A stretch of 64,000 bases of DNA. It comes from Hippasteria phrygiana. Taxonomy: Eukaryota; Echinodermata; Asteroidea; Valvatida; Goniasteridae. Position numbers and translations under genes: made by a program. Of this stretch, positions 1 through 11,273 are shown piece by piece. The stretch lies in assembly GCA_037893225.1 (NCBI GenBank), contig JAZGUH010000406.1, forward strand, positions 62,001-126,000, given 5' to 3'. The notes beneath the pieces are model-generated. The model made no database searches and had not been told where the DNA came from. It saw only the letters and a list, made by a program, of their open reading frames with translations. Every line of letters begins with the position of its first letter. Within the stretch, counting starts at the first letter, position 1.

Positions 1-647
1 GCATGAAGATTGCCCTACACAATTGCATTATAATAATGTCCCCCTCTAATTTTGAATCTGAAACAATTACATGTGTTACTTATTAGGGGTATATTTTGGA
101 GGGATGGCTCATTGGAAAGCTCATAACTTTATATCAAATTAGCAATATAATTTGAACATTTTGCCAGAATAACAAACATGTTTGACTGCAGCTTTTGTGT
201 CTTTGGCATTGGGTACTAACGCCGGTGTGAACAATTTTGCAGGCACTTTTTGTTTCAGTTCTGAGACATTTTTAATTTTGAACAAGATGTTGAAACAAAA
301 AATGTTTTCTGACAGTAAATTAATCTTCGTGGGGTTGATTTTGATTAAGATTAAAATATATTTTTAGGGTTGCCGACGCAAAAGGCATAGACCACAAGTA
401 GTTTTTTCTGTTACAATAAAACATACAATTAGATTTTTGTTAAAGAAAGAAAACAATACAATTTGACCACGGAAAGTATGCCTTTAAAATAAACCTTTTT
501 TTAATACTTCTGTCGTGTTTGGCTTGTTACCAGTGGTTACATAAATTACCACAATTGCTACAAACAAATTGGGGGGGGGGGGGGGGATTTCTGGCACTGA
601 CAAGTCCAAAATATAAATTTTTTAAATGTAATTTATCTTCCTTTTAC

Positions 648-797
648 CTCCTGTGTCCCATCACAATCATGCGTAGCCTGTCACCCAGATCTTGCATCTC
701 GTGGATCTGCACAAATGTTCCCAATGGGTAGATGTTGTCCAGGCTATCCACCACCTCTGTGTTCAGCTCTGTGTTTAGCTCTGTGTTCATCAGCTCT
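648..797 (-). CDS. LONP1: LONP1 exon 3
   Basis: This 150-bp exon has acceptor TGTACAG and donor AG|GTAAAAG. The CA left over from exon 2 plus the first A gives Gln and keeps the frame. It encodes a short acidic stretch with a near-repeat (LNTELNTE), then the LON block [20 protein letters not shown] and IVMGHR. In vertebrate LONP1 the next exon continues with the VHI strand, which would lie left of the window. Confidence 0.93.
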
Positions 798-3700
798 CTG
801 TACAATAGAGGTTAAGAAAAATCACCTAAACATTGATCTCAGGAGGGAGAAAACATACTGGTCACTGAACATGTTATGAGACTAAGAGTGATTTTTTTTG
901 GGAAGAGGATAACATTGTATTCCTCTCTTCAATCATGAAAGTAAGTTTAATACACATGTTATCAGTAAACCACTAAGAATTTGTTATCTGATGTAAGAAT
1001 ACACAGTCAGTTATCCACAATTTACCTACACTCTGTTCTAAAATGTAGAACTATGTACATTGTATACTCTTTACACTATTCTCAAGTTTGACCAATGAGC
1101 TTTATACCTGTATAGTGTACTTGTACATGAAGTGTGAAATTTGCCCCCAAAATTCAAATACCTAACAGAATCAAACCAACACTGCATATTCCCTTTGGCC
1201 AATTAACTGATTATGTCAATAACTTAGCATTCAGTTAATACTTTGTTAGCAAGAAAAATTGCAGGAGTCAACTCTATTCGACTAACATTGGAATTGGAAT
1301 CGCAATTCCATTCTTTTCAGGAGTCAACTCCTGAAAGTAGCTGATTCCGCTTCCTTGACAATTCCAGGCACTGCCTTACAATTCTGAAAGTTGCTACCTC
1401 CATTAAGATTGCAGATCAATAGCAGCGAAACAGGGGGTGGGCTGGGGGTAATTTTTTTTTGAGATTTCGGACTCTACTTTCCTTTTTAAAAAAATCCTCC
1501 GGAGCCACGATATAGGAAAAAAAAGAATTTCGAACGTAATGAAATTCCGGACTTTATTTCTCTTTTAAAAAAATCCTCCAGAGCTGGAAATTAGAAAAGA
1601 AAAAAAGAATTGGTAACGTTCAGGTCTCGAACCCAGTACCTTCTGCCTCATAGTCTAGCACCGTATCCACTAGGCCATCGGAATGCTCGGCAGACCTCGA
1701 GAATTCATTGCATTATATACCCAGCCCTATAACGCATGCGTACGTATATTGAAAGAATTATAGAGGGTGCTCAACAATGAATCCATTCGGATGTAGTTTG
1801 GAAAAAAATATTTCGCGGGCTGGGGGGGCATTGCTTCTCCCCACCCCACTTTTTCCTCCTTGAAGAAATGCTCCTCCCCCCCACCCACCCCCTCCCCCAC
1901 CCACCCCCTCCCCATCCGGCTCCAAAGTATTTTGGCAACCAAGTTTATAACTCCGCAGATCAGCGTAAATGACAGAAATATCACTGATAGATGGCTTTAC
2001 GTAGCTCCGATTTAAATGTAATTAAGGAGTTTATGGTTCTCATTTGTTCAGGCAGATTATTCCATATACTGGCACCACTCACAGCGAAACTTGTCACGTA
2101 GCATTCCTTTTTGGCGAAAGGAACTTTCAGTGCCATTTGGATCGATTGTCGTTTTTCACGAAAGTGGTGTGAACAGATTTGTCATGTACAAAGGAGTCAT
2201 TTTGTTAAGGCTTTTGAAAACAAAGACAGCCTTTTTGGACTGAACTCTTTCCTTAAAAGGAATCCAATTTAGTCTGCATTGACAGCAGTTGACAAGGTGT
2301 TGCTGCTCTTGTTTGCAAACCTGCCGTCATGTCCAGATGATTTTGAGCCAGAAATTCCTCCTTTTGTTTACATTTTTAGAGGAATATTTCTATGCGTCGG
2401 GAACATAATAGCAACATGACGGGAAGAATATTTATTGGAGGTAAACTTTGATTGTTTTTAACCTGGATTACGGTGTAGGACGCCATATCATGGAATCCTC
2501 ATAGGGCTAGTACACTTTTATGTGCAGTGTCAAATGCAAGTGGGTTATTCCATGAAATTGAGACACACACACATTTTGGCATTCTTTGATTATGTAATTG
2601 TTTTTCTTGTTTAAACTAAACTGACTTTAATGGTGATTATGGTATGAACTTGAAGAGTAAAAGGAAGGCTTTTGAATGATACAAAACATGAGGGCATTAT
2701 TTGAGATATATTTATGTTTTGTCACCAAGTGTGATGGCGTCCCGGGCTAAATTATGGGCTAATTTTGTGACATAAAAACTTACAAAATACAAATAGGGTT
2801 CAAAGGTTAAAAAAATTAAGTATTTTATTTTCTTTTACATGAGCAGTTAGCAAAAAACTGCATGTAACTTAACAACAAATCATATTTTCAGTATCTCTTA
2901 CATATTTTCTGTTATATGGCTAACAAATCTGTGGTTAGAGAGGTAACGGATGGTGTCCCACTCTGTTAAATTTTGTTACATCCTGCTTGCATGTCTAGCT
3001 TTCTTACTTTTCATCAAATGAAGTCTGAATTAAATTTCTTTTCTTTTGTGTGATTACCGTTTTAATAAAATTAACTTGTAGAGTCAATATATTGGACTGC
3101 CTTTTCAAAATTAGGGCAAAATGGACTCGGATGTAACGGTGGTGTCCCACGTTACATCCTAGCAATTTTGGGAACTTTCTTCCATAATTTATCGGTAAGC
3201 AGTATGTGAAATGTCCATGCAACATGATAACAAAGACTTGGAGTACCTCTTTTTAAAAACATAAAAAAGACCCCCTAAATTGGTGTCATGTGTTAGTTTT
3301 CCACCCTTGATGGAGCGGTGTCCCATGTTACATCCTTGCAGACTTGCCAAATCAATTATTACATCAAATGTTTTAGCCAGCTGTATTTGAGGGGTATGTA
3401 AAAGGATAACATTTTCTAACTACCACATACAGATTTGGATGCTTTAACATGATTATTTATGAATTATGAGCAACATAAACTAAGATGTAACCGGGACACC
3501 GTGTCCCTTGTTACATCGTTGATTTATCCATAGTAAGTCTATGGGAGTTCATGTGAAAGTCAAGAGAGAGGACCCTAAACTAAATATTATGTCACAATGA
3601 ATCTAACCTATGATAAAATAATTGTACAGAATCACATATGGTGTACACAATATATTTTACACCAATTTAAAAAATTTACCAACATGTCACACATTGTGTC

Positions 3701-6700
3701 TCAACTTCATGGAATGACCCAAGTGCGCATGTGCCAATAGTCAGACCATGAATGGAATAGCAAGTAACTTCATTCAGTAAAACTCATAACACAATGGCTT
3801 ACTGTTCATCTCTTCGAAGGAAGACTCCTGCATATGGTTGACCCAGACGCACCTTTCTCCTGATCAGCTCCATCAGTGGTTTGTTACTAATCTAAAAATA
3901 GCAATTCATGTAAAGTTAGTGCTTAATTTATTTAACTGGTGAATTATGACCTATTAATTTATTCTTCAAAAACTCAACATCATGTTTTCTGCAAATTATA
4001 CTTAAAGGGTTCAGTGTATAGCACGTACATGTACATGTCCCCATACGAATTCAGAATACTGGTTAAGCATAAATACTTTGTTTCATTCAACTATAAATAT
4101 GTGCTGGGCCGGTTTTAAACGTTATGAATGGGGTATCAATTATACCAAGGGATTTTTGAACAAAGAATACAAAATGTATGAACCCACCAAAACATCAATT
4201 AGCTGTAGTTATTCTGCATAATTTAGGCACTCATAAAAGCCCCTCACTCCAAAAAATACAGTGCTCCATGCTATCAACAGGACTTAAAGAGAATCATGAC
4301 ACTGACAATGACCGGCACGACAGAAAAAGGAAAGAATGTAGTGTCAAAGCACCAGCTGTGGGCTGTTCAAATTCTTCAGAGAGTCTATGGGTTTCACACT
4401 ACTCTGAACTTACCAGGGTAATTTATTACCTGGGTAGTTGTCATTACCTGAGTAGAAACTAACCTGGAGAATCAGTTTCACACTACAAAATTAACCCCGC
4501 AATTCTGCTTACCCACTTCAGCACGCACCCGGGTAACTTGTAGTCGCATATGAAGCACGATATGGGGGAAAAGGGACCCCCCCCCCCCCCTCTTTTGTGT
4601 TGGTCATTGTGTTCCCGGAATCTCAGGAATTCTATTTAGAAATCTAGGGGCATGTGTTAGATAACAATAATCTGAAGTGTGCTTAGGGTATAGGGATAAA
4701 AGGGGGGGGGGTACCCTTTTCCCCCATATCGTGCAGGGTATCTGTAGCCGCGTTCACACTATGCGAATGGTAACCCGGAGCCTGCATTCCCAACAAACAT
4801 GACGGTACTGGGCTGATGCTGGCTACTTATGGGTTCGTTCCGGCAGTACCGTACAGTGTAAATGGTACAAGACCAGAAGTGGACCAATCACGGCTTGATT
4901 ACGGCAAAACGGTTTAGGTTTGAGTTTGAGAGAATGATGGCGCTATCCCATTCAGTGACACTTCCCTTATGGTGACTTGTGTAATACTTGCATGTAATCC
5001 CGAACTCGTGTAGAGTCGATCTTAAAGATCATGTGGAGTGCGAAATTACATTTGTGTCATTTTCCAGGTATAGGTAGCTTAGGGTTAAAATAAAAGGGCA
5101 ATTGTTCTTGCCACTGAATAATGAAAAAATTGACTTTTGGGAGATGATTTTTCATGCCCCGCCTTGGCTTCAGTTTGTCATTTGTCTGAAAGTCGTCGTT
5201 GGGGCAGCAGACAAAAAGAGCAAAAAATATGACGTTACAGCTGGGAGTCGGGTTTTGGCACTGTGATGCAAAGGTCTGGCGGGTTTTTCAAAATCACTCT
5301 GCGCACCATACACGTAGTTACACGTTCGACCTCGGTACCGCGGTGCCCAGTGCTGCATTAATACATGTGATGCGATTGCATGGAACGGAAACGGGAAAGT
5401 CAAAAGTGGGTACAGAGCTGGAGGAGCATTGACCTGGGGTTATCCTAGTGAAATTGTTACATATGCCCTGTTGTGTCATCTCAAATATCACTATCACTGT
5501 AGCACCAAACAAATATGTAGCAGAATCAAAGAACTGTGACTCCTCAAATCCACAGACACCGCGCGCACCGCGATGCAAATGATCAAACATGGAAACGCAG
5601 GGCCGGGCTGGCCGGGCGAAAGCTAGTTGTTACGGCATCGAGGTCCATGTGTGCACTTACAACGTGGCACCATCATGATTGCACTGCCACAGCAGACCGC
5701 ATACAACGTATATGTATGTATGTGTACACTGTCAGGTCAGATACCACGGTGGCTTTTTCTGCAGATGTGCAGATATTTATGGCCGTTTCATGGCTCAGAT
5801 CTACGTAAAAACAAAGTATTATAGAAAACAAAATCAACCACACGTAAAACTAAGTCCTAAAGCCGGCGGCTCGGAGGTGCCCGCAGGTTCAATCATGACC
5901 TTTATGCACGAGACTTACACAGTCTATTGTGAAGTGACTTGCGATTGATTTGCGATTGATTTGTGATTGACTCGATTACAACTCTGCTGCACAGAGCGAC
6001 ATCAACATGCCCCGCTTTACCTATGTTCTGCATCCTAGCTACCAGAAGGGAAAGATTCTATTTTAATACCCCCGTCAAAATCAGTCAAGAACAGCAAAAT
6101 CTTGGGACAATAACCAACTCACCTTGATTTGATAGGCCTAACAACTGTCTAAACATGTGGCACAAACTGATATTTCAAGATTTAAGTCGGCAAAATCTGT
6201 GAAAAATGAGGCAGAAATGTATGACTGTGCCAAGAATATATAACACAGAAAACACAAACTTGCTTTCCAAATACTGCGCAACAGCAGCGGAACACTTTTG
6301 AAAGGGGGGGGGGGGGAACCGGGTGCCGGTGCCAGCCAAGTGCTGCCCTTTTCTATGTTTTTCTTGTGCAGAACTGCCAAAAGTAAGGGGAACATTCTCC
6401 CCCTCCCCAGTGGAAAAAAGTGGGGGGTCAATTCCCCCCCCACCACCTGTTCCACCACCGTTGATACTACACAAATATTTCCGGACAAAAGTCTCAAACT
6501 TAACCAGTTCGCGTCGGATAACGTGTATACACGCACTCAGCAAGGCAAGGATCTAGCAGAAATATCTATCAGCGACCGGCTCGCAGTGAGCGAGGCCAGG
6601 GTGTGCTACCCGCAGATAAAGGCCTGAACCCGTCTGGCACCCAGGCTCGTGAAAAATAATCCCGGCGTGAACTGGTTAAAAGTTGTGTCATACAATTTTA

Positions 6701-7545
6701 AACACAAATGGGTGCTTAATTATTTTCCAAGATGTTGCTGTTCCTGACCGATTCTGGTGGAGGTATTAAAGTAAAATCTTTCAAATTTTTCCTTTGAAAA
6801 TTACCTCAATTATTTTAATAAATTTGGGAAAAACTGGATTCCTCTGCACAGCAATGACAGGCAATGGTGTAAACATCTCAGGAACCGTCATTGGAGCCAA
6901 GGACACCATGGGCATGGCACCGGGGGACTGAGGGAAAGGAGGTCCATCCCTCCCATCGTTACCCCTCCCATTGCTACCACTTCCATCTCCAGTAATGCCA
7001 TCATGATCACCCTGTTCACTTCCCGAGTCTGTCGTTTCATCTCCATCCTGTCCATCTTCACCTGATCCCTCCTTGCCACTTCCGTTCGAGAAATTGCGTC
7101 TCTGCTGCACCAACAACTTGGAAGTCTGCAAAGGGCACCATTGACCAAATTTAAACAGAGCGTGATGATTATTAATATTATTAGGCCTCCTGCATGATGA
7201 ATATGTATGTGTGGGCTGGTAGTGAGAGTTACTTCTGCAAGATGGATCTAAACTTGTAAAAATTATTGAAGAGGTTGTTCTAGCGTGTTTCTGCCATTGC
7301 CAGTGTTTACTCAGCGGCTTGTGCAGAAGATACCGGAAGTTTCTCAATGCAGTACCTGAAGTATGCATTGCACATGTTGCATCAGAAAAAGTGCACGGCC
7401 TATACGTATTACATGTACTACACAAACGGTGCACGTGTGTCGTTAGATAACGACAGGCAGTCCTTCCACGTGGTTGACGAGCATTCAACGCGAATTGGCA
7501 CTGGACATTCTGGGACAGGGTTATCCTCAGTATAGTGAAAGCCAT
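648..7545 (-). CDS. LONP1: LONP1, mitochondrial Lon protease, 5' part of gene (exons 1-3)
   Basis: This gene encodes the ATP-dependent serine protease of the mitochondrial matrix, which degrades oxidised and misfolded proteins and binds mtDNA. Only the N-terminal third of the substrate-recognition (LON) domain is in the window. The coding path is complement(7545..6805, 3891..3803, 797..648), with phases 0, 2 and 1 joining in frame. Exon 1 ends with [13 protein letters not shown] and [13 protein letters not shown], exon 2 encodes [20 protein letters not shown], and exon 3 encodes [19 protein letters not shown] recognise these as the conserved start of animal LONP1 in the correct order. The AAA+ module and the Ser-Lys protease domain must lie left of position 1. 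Introns are about 2.9 and 3.0 kb and are filled with repeats. Family assignment is secure; the far N-terminus is less certain. Confidence 0.93.
1464..1620. repeat. Imperfect tandem duplication of about 80 bp
   Basis: Two adjacent copies (about 1464-1540 and 1548-1620) share TTTCGGACTYTAYTT, a T/A tract, AAAAAAATCCTCCRGAGC and an A-rich end. They lie in LONP1 intron 2, just before a tRNA-like segment. Confidence 0.6.
1620..1690 (-). repeat. tRNA-like SINE head
   Basis: Read on the minus strand, this has an A-box-like GATGGCCTAGTGGATACGG and a B-box-like GGGTTCGAGACC with tRNA-like spacing. The acceptor arms do not pair well, so I call it a tRNA-derived SINE remnant rather than a tRNA gene. 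It lies in LONP1 intron 2. Confidence 0.55.
1981..2272 (-). pseudogene. LINE (non-LTR retrotransposon) reverse transcriptase C-terminus, relic
   Basis: On the minus strand one frame reads [20 protein letters not shown] and then [15 protein letters not shown] before a stop. A second frame then reads [30 protein letters not shown] and FKSELRKA, ending at a TGA at 1983-1981. This order (W-P-hydrophobic, R-K-A-F-KSLN, P-Y, V-P, F-WN-LP, FKS-L) is the standard end of the RT open reading frame in CR1/L2/Jockey-type LINEs. A stop and a frameshift make it non-functional. The upstream RT and endonuclease are missing, as expected of a 5'-truncated copy. It lies in LONP1 intron 2. Confidence 0.85.
2542..3720. 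mobile_element. 1.18-kb non-coding TIR element with iterated TGTCCC..GTTACATCC boxes
   Basis: The left end GGGTTATTCCATGAAATTGA and the right end (complement of CAACTTCATGGAATGACCC) are inverted repeats extending into GTGTCTC. The flanks are AAGT on both sides, a likely 4-bp target-site duplication. Inside, the phrase GGTGTCCCA..GTTACATCCT recurs at about 2952, 3142, 3309 and 3503. There is no credible ORF. The element lies in LONP1 intron 2, 82 bp from exon 2. Its superfamily is not assigned. Confidence 0.75.
3803..3891 (-). CDS. LONP1: LONP1 exon 2
   Basis: This 89-bp exon is bounded by TTTTTAG and GTAAG. It begins in phase 0 and ends in phase 2 (left-over CA). It encodes about 30 residues containing [20 protein letters not shown], the strongly conserved second block of the LON substrate-binding domain. 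It continues directly from the FIKIIE that ends exon 1. Confidence 0.93.
4555..4734. mobile_element. Fold-back MITE, GCACGATATGGGG family, copy 1
   Basis: The 180-bp unit starts GCACGATATGGGGGAAAAGG, ends with the inverted form CCCCCATATCGTGC, and has C- and G-tracts just inside each end. The centre carries CATTGTGTTCCCGGAATCTC and AGGAATTCT, shared with the copies at 8300, 20004 and 20363. It lies in LONP1 intron 1 and codes nothing. Confidence 0.8.
5938..5975. repeat. Short tandem repeat GCGATTGATTT
   Basis: Three adjacent copies of an 11-mer (GCGATTGATTT, GCGATTGATTT, GTGATTGACT) lie in LONP1 intron 1. Confidence 0.7.
6051..6781. mobile_element. hAT-like TIR element, copy 1, with internal insertion
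   Basis: The ends AAAGATTCTATTTTAATACC and (inverted) GTATTAAAGTAAAATCTTT match those of the element at 32924-33283. The sequence just inside both ends, including AACTGTCTAAACATGTGGCA and AATGAGGCAGAAAT, is also shared. This copy is about twice as long because roughly 370 bp with G/C tracts (from about 6295) occupies the middle. Its right end is only 23 bp downstream of the LONP1 exon 1 donor (6804, reading minus). Confidence 0.7.
6805..7545 (-). CDS. LONP1: LONP1 exon 1: presequence and start of LON domain
   Basis: There are 247 codons from ATG (7545) to a GAG|GTAATT donor (phase 0). The first 60 or so residues are rich in Arg, Ser and Thr and nearly free of acidic residues, as expected of a matrix-targeting presequence. 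Residues about 175-205 form a Gly/Ser/Asp/Glu-rich linker, like the low-complexity linker of vertebrate LONP1. The LON domain starts near residue 215. The segment coding residues about 85-170 (7290-7040) looks AT-rich and intron-like, and a good acceptor (CCCTTTGCAG) lies near 7131-7140. I found no upstream donor in a matching phase, so I keep a single exon but mark the N-terminus as uncertain. Confidence 0.8.
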
Positions 7546-8078
7546 TTGTAATCAACCACTACACAGTCCTAAAAACAAAATTTATCTTTTGCCTGGCTAT
7601 CAGCAGTTGTAACCCAGTCGACGAGTCGTCTATTCATAAAATGAACACACATACATGTATCCAGTTCTTCTACACTAAAATCGGACACCCCACTGAAAAA
7701 AGTGAAACAGGAAGTCGCTCATGGGGAAGGGCGCCCTCATATATTTGGTAGGTAAAACCTTTTGCGACCAACCGAAGTGTTCCCTGCAGTAGTAATGTAC
7801 TCTAATAGACTTGCTGCTCCACACTGAATTAATTGCACTAAATGACACCTCCAACAAAATTTGGCAAAGATTGGTCTTACATACTTAATGTTTCTCCCTC
7901 ATTCTTTCTTTCGTTATTTATTCATTAATTTATTAATTCTCAATTTCTGATATTCAATTATATGGAGACCACCTTTCGCAAATATCATTATATGGCACAA
8001 AACTAAATTATTTCTCACAGAAATTGATCATTCAAAAAAAAAAATAAAAAACTGTTTTATTTACTATAATATTTATTT
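7546..8078. other. LONP1 upstream region
   Basis: This holds the presumed 5' flank or 5'UTR of LONP1. I see no clear TATA box, CpG-rich core or other gene. From about 7880 it is AT-rich. Confidence 0.4.
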
Positions 8079-8299
8079 ATTGCAATCAGTGCTGGAGGAC
8101 TCGAGTCCGGACTCGAGTCCCGATTTTCAAGGACTCGGACTCGAATAGTCGGGACTCGGACTCGGAAAGTTATAGGACTTGGTAGTACAGTACGGGTCAA
8201 CCTCGTGGCCATGGTGTTCGAGCAATACGCTTCCAGAACATGCCTGGACTGGGCGAGTGCGGACTCATCCGAGTCCAGGCATGATTTCAAGTATACCTA

Positions 8300-8477
8300 G
8301 CACAATGTAGGGTAGAGAGGTACCCCCCCCCCCTTTTTGTTTTGTCCATACCCTATACACTCTTCAGACTATTGTTACCTAACACATCCCCCCCTGGACA
8401 TCTGAAAAGAATTCCTGACATTCCGGGAACACAATGACCAAAAAAAAAAGGGGGGGTCCCTCTGCCCCATATCGTGC
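8300..8477. mobile_element. Fold-back MITE, GCACGATATGGGG family, copy 2 (inverted)
   Basis: The right end GCCCCATATCGTGC, followed by ATCATATG, matches copies 1, 3 and 4. The left end has decayed (GCACAATGTAGGGTAGAG). The centre has the inverted family core (GAATTCCTGACATTCCGGGA). Confidence 0.75.
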
Positions 8478-8751
8478 ATCATATGATTCCAAGACCATAT
8501 AATATTGAACAAGTAATTTAGAATCCTGCTGCAAGTCTACATTTGAGCCAGGGATCCACCCTGCCTACCTAATCCAGATTTCAGCTCATTGTTTTGTGTT
8601 CTGGACTCTTAGTTCACTTAAGTCCACTCTGACTGTTCGGACTGGATCGGGCTCGACTACAGCCCTGAAAAAAATTACCAGAAATCTGGATTAATGTAGA
8701 TCCCTGACTCAGTTGCAGCAGGATTATGAAGTACTTTTTCAATATTATATA

Positions 8752-9018
8752 TGTAAATTAGAACAGGGATTTTTCTCTTGTTGTCCTATCCCGACGTAAT
8801 GTATGAAGCACTGTATACTCAGTGCTTTCCGAGGCCTGTCTGAACAAAATTTACAGGCTTACTCGGGCGGGAATTAAACCCACGACCTCCTGCTTACTAT
8901 AGTGAAGACGTCCTTTAACCACTCGACCACCGAGTTTGCCGGGGTCGGCTGGACAGCTTCATACATTACGTCGGGATAGAGCAAAAAGAGAGAGAAAAAT
9001 CTCTGTTCTAATTTACAT
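8752..9018. mobile_element. Fold-back MITE enclosing a tRNA-like core
   Basis: TIRs of about 57 bp run from TGTAAATTAGAACAGGGATT to CCCGACGTAATGTATGAAGC, with the inverted copy at 8961-9018. Between them, on the minus strand, is a tRNA-like segment (8868-8940) with A box GGTCGAGTGGTTAAAGG and B box GGGTTTAATTCCC. A closely similar core lies inside the unrelated TIR element at 37592-38719. Confidence 0.75.
8868..8940 (-). repeat. tRNA-like core inside MITE
   Basis: The T-stem and loop CGTGGGTTTAATTCCCGC and the D-arm-like GTCGAGTGGTTAAAGGACGTC have tRNA spacing. The acceptor ends do not make a convincing 7-bp stem, so this is probably a pol III promoter relic rather than a working tRNA. Confidence 0.55.
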
Positions 9019-10061
9019 CATCATCCCCGACGCAGAAATTCCATGATCTTGGAATCATGACTGGACTAGGCCAAGTCCTGACTCCAGGCATGACTCCAGG
9101 ACCATAATGATATTAAAAAGTAATTTATAATCCTGCTTCAAGTCTATGTTTTAGCCAGGGCTCTAGCCAAGTCCAGATATTACCTTGTTTTTTTTCTTTA
9201 TTTTGGTCTCCTGGTGCTGGTGGACGCAAGTCCACTTTTAACTGTCTTGTCATCAGACTCAGATCGGGACTCCACTACAGCCCTGCTAAAGAGGAATGTT
9301 CCCCAAGACCAGTTTTTTAGTAATTAAACTTATCATTGGCTAAAGTAAAACAAACCTGGTTGAATACAATTTTAGATGTTTGTATTTTTCAGTATAATTA
9401 AATCTCCAGGGGCAATTTTGGTTTGGGGAAAAAAGACAGATAAAGTTGAAAAAATCAACGTTTTTATGGTGACGTTGGAGGCACATGCAATGCGTGATTT
9501 TTGTTCAAAGCTGTTTTAAAAAAAACATGTTCTCTGCACGGCTGCAGTATGTGTTATATCGTTCACGTCATATTTTCAAATTGGAATAAGGTACAGGGAT
9601 AGTTTAGTATCATCACAAAGCCCATTTGTTTTCTTTATTCTGGCATTATAATCTAAAATAATAATGACTGAAAGTAATTTCACAAGGCACGGCAAGGTTC
9701 CTTTGAAGTTTCTCAAACTACTGTGCAAATCCAATTTGTTTCAGGGATTTTTTGCTTGAGTGAAGTACTAGACAGTAATTGCAGGTGTTCATGTGCCCAA
9801 AATCACATATGGACTTTATTTATATAGGTTATATTTAAATGTTATCCAATAAGTGTTAAAATTAGCCTCTCTTAGCTATATAGTAAAAGCCTCTTATTAC
9901 AGTAAATACCCTTTTTGACCATGCTGTGTAGTATGTGTACTGTCTCGGTGTCAACGAGAACACTGTACTTCAGATTCACAACAAAGGACTCGGACCCCAA
10001 GGACTCGGACTCGGATTCGGACTCAGATTGGGTGGACTCGACTACAGCACTGATTGCAATT

Positions 10062-11270
10062 TTATTCATCTTCAATGATATAATAAAAAACAGATTTTGT
10101 TTTCAATTACTGGGTGTGTCTTACTTTGACACTTACTGTCTAAAGTAGCAGTTATGAGTAAGTGAAACCATTGGCAGAAATTATCACTTCTCGAGTGGAG
10201 CAAAGTTTGATTTCATTTATTTTTCGGATGCTTCATTTAGCTAAGTTCATTAAATTGTTCAAGTACAACTTGACTTTTACTTTATGATTAAAAAAAAATC
10301 AACTGTGAATACTTCCCGTTACAACAAAGGTTTTCTTTTTCTTTTTATGCATTAAATTTTTTCCACCCATGAGGAATGAATAAAATCTGATACCTGCCAA
10401 CGTAAAACCAATATCTCAACATTTCAATCTGGTGTGAACAAACTTTAACTGACTGCATATTGGCCCGTCTCATCGCATTAATAACTAAAATAACATTGTA
10501 CAAATATATTCGCTGATTTATAAATATCACTAAATCATGTCACTAAAACACGTAACTACATGTATTTTAATGGAGGTAGCTCCGTGATATTGTTTATTCC
10601 TTCAGTTATTAGTCTCTTCATTTGTTCATTTTGTCATCTTTGTGAAGTTTTTTCTTTATCAATAAAAATCCCGCTCGCATTTTACACCCGATGCTGTATC
10701 TGTACTTCTCGTATGGATTTACTGTAGCCGCTCACACGCGTTTACCTATCAAACGCTAGGGGCGCCCTTCCCTACAGCGTTTCATCAGGCGCCGTACAAA
10801 TGATAGAGCACGCTAAGTTAGAGAGCGCCCTCTCTAATTGTATTCAAAAAAGAGGGATTGCTCAGCTCAGAAAGGTTTTTCTCGACACTTCGGGCACGGA
10901 CCATCACAGTTCCACCACGTAGGCCTACAGCAAACGCATTGTCTCACTATCTTTATTTGCTGTTGTTAAAATTGTTGTTAACAAACACAAAGTCATAATT
11001 AAGTTACGTTAAACAAGTCACTAGTAGAATGCATGCAGCACCATAATTATGGTAAAACGCGAGTGTGATCAATGACCTCCCCCAACTAAAAGAAAGAAAA
11101 ATAGAATGAATAAGTATGTCTACATCCTGAATATGTCTACAAAATGAGAGGTGACAAACTTAAATTTCTACACTATACCCATACATTTGAGTTGAAATCA
11201 GAAATGATCTGAGTCATAGTCTTTTCATATTAATACTAATAATAATTTGGAAGGATAATCATCCTTACTC
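10062..11270. other. Intergenic, no gene seen
   Basis: AT-rich unique-looking sequence with a short GC-richer patch (10690-10830). No exon, tRNA or clear repeat end was recognised. Confidence 0.4.
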
Positions 11271-11273
11271 GCA

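Larger units (their letters stand above)
8079..10061. mobile_element. 2-kb composite TIR element with GGACTC iterations
   Basis: The ends are a perfect 16-bp inverted repeat (ATTGCAATCAGTGCTG and its complement). Immediately inside both ends are runs of ACTCGGACTCGGAC-type hexamers. Related GACTACAGCCCTG ends occur internally near 8660 and 9285, so younger copies seem nested or duplicated. Internal segments about 8482-8670 and 9100-9290 are direct repeats of each other (AATCCTGCTKCAAGTCTA, then GAGCCAGGG). MITEs at 8300 and 8752 are inserted in it. There is no coding potential. Confidence 0.6.

Noticed and set aside
6138..6627. Overlapping open frames on both strands
   Set aside because: They arise from G/C tracts inside the hAT-like element and contain Gly or Pro runs only.
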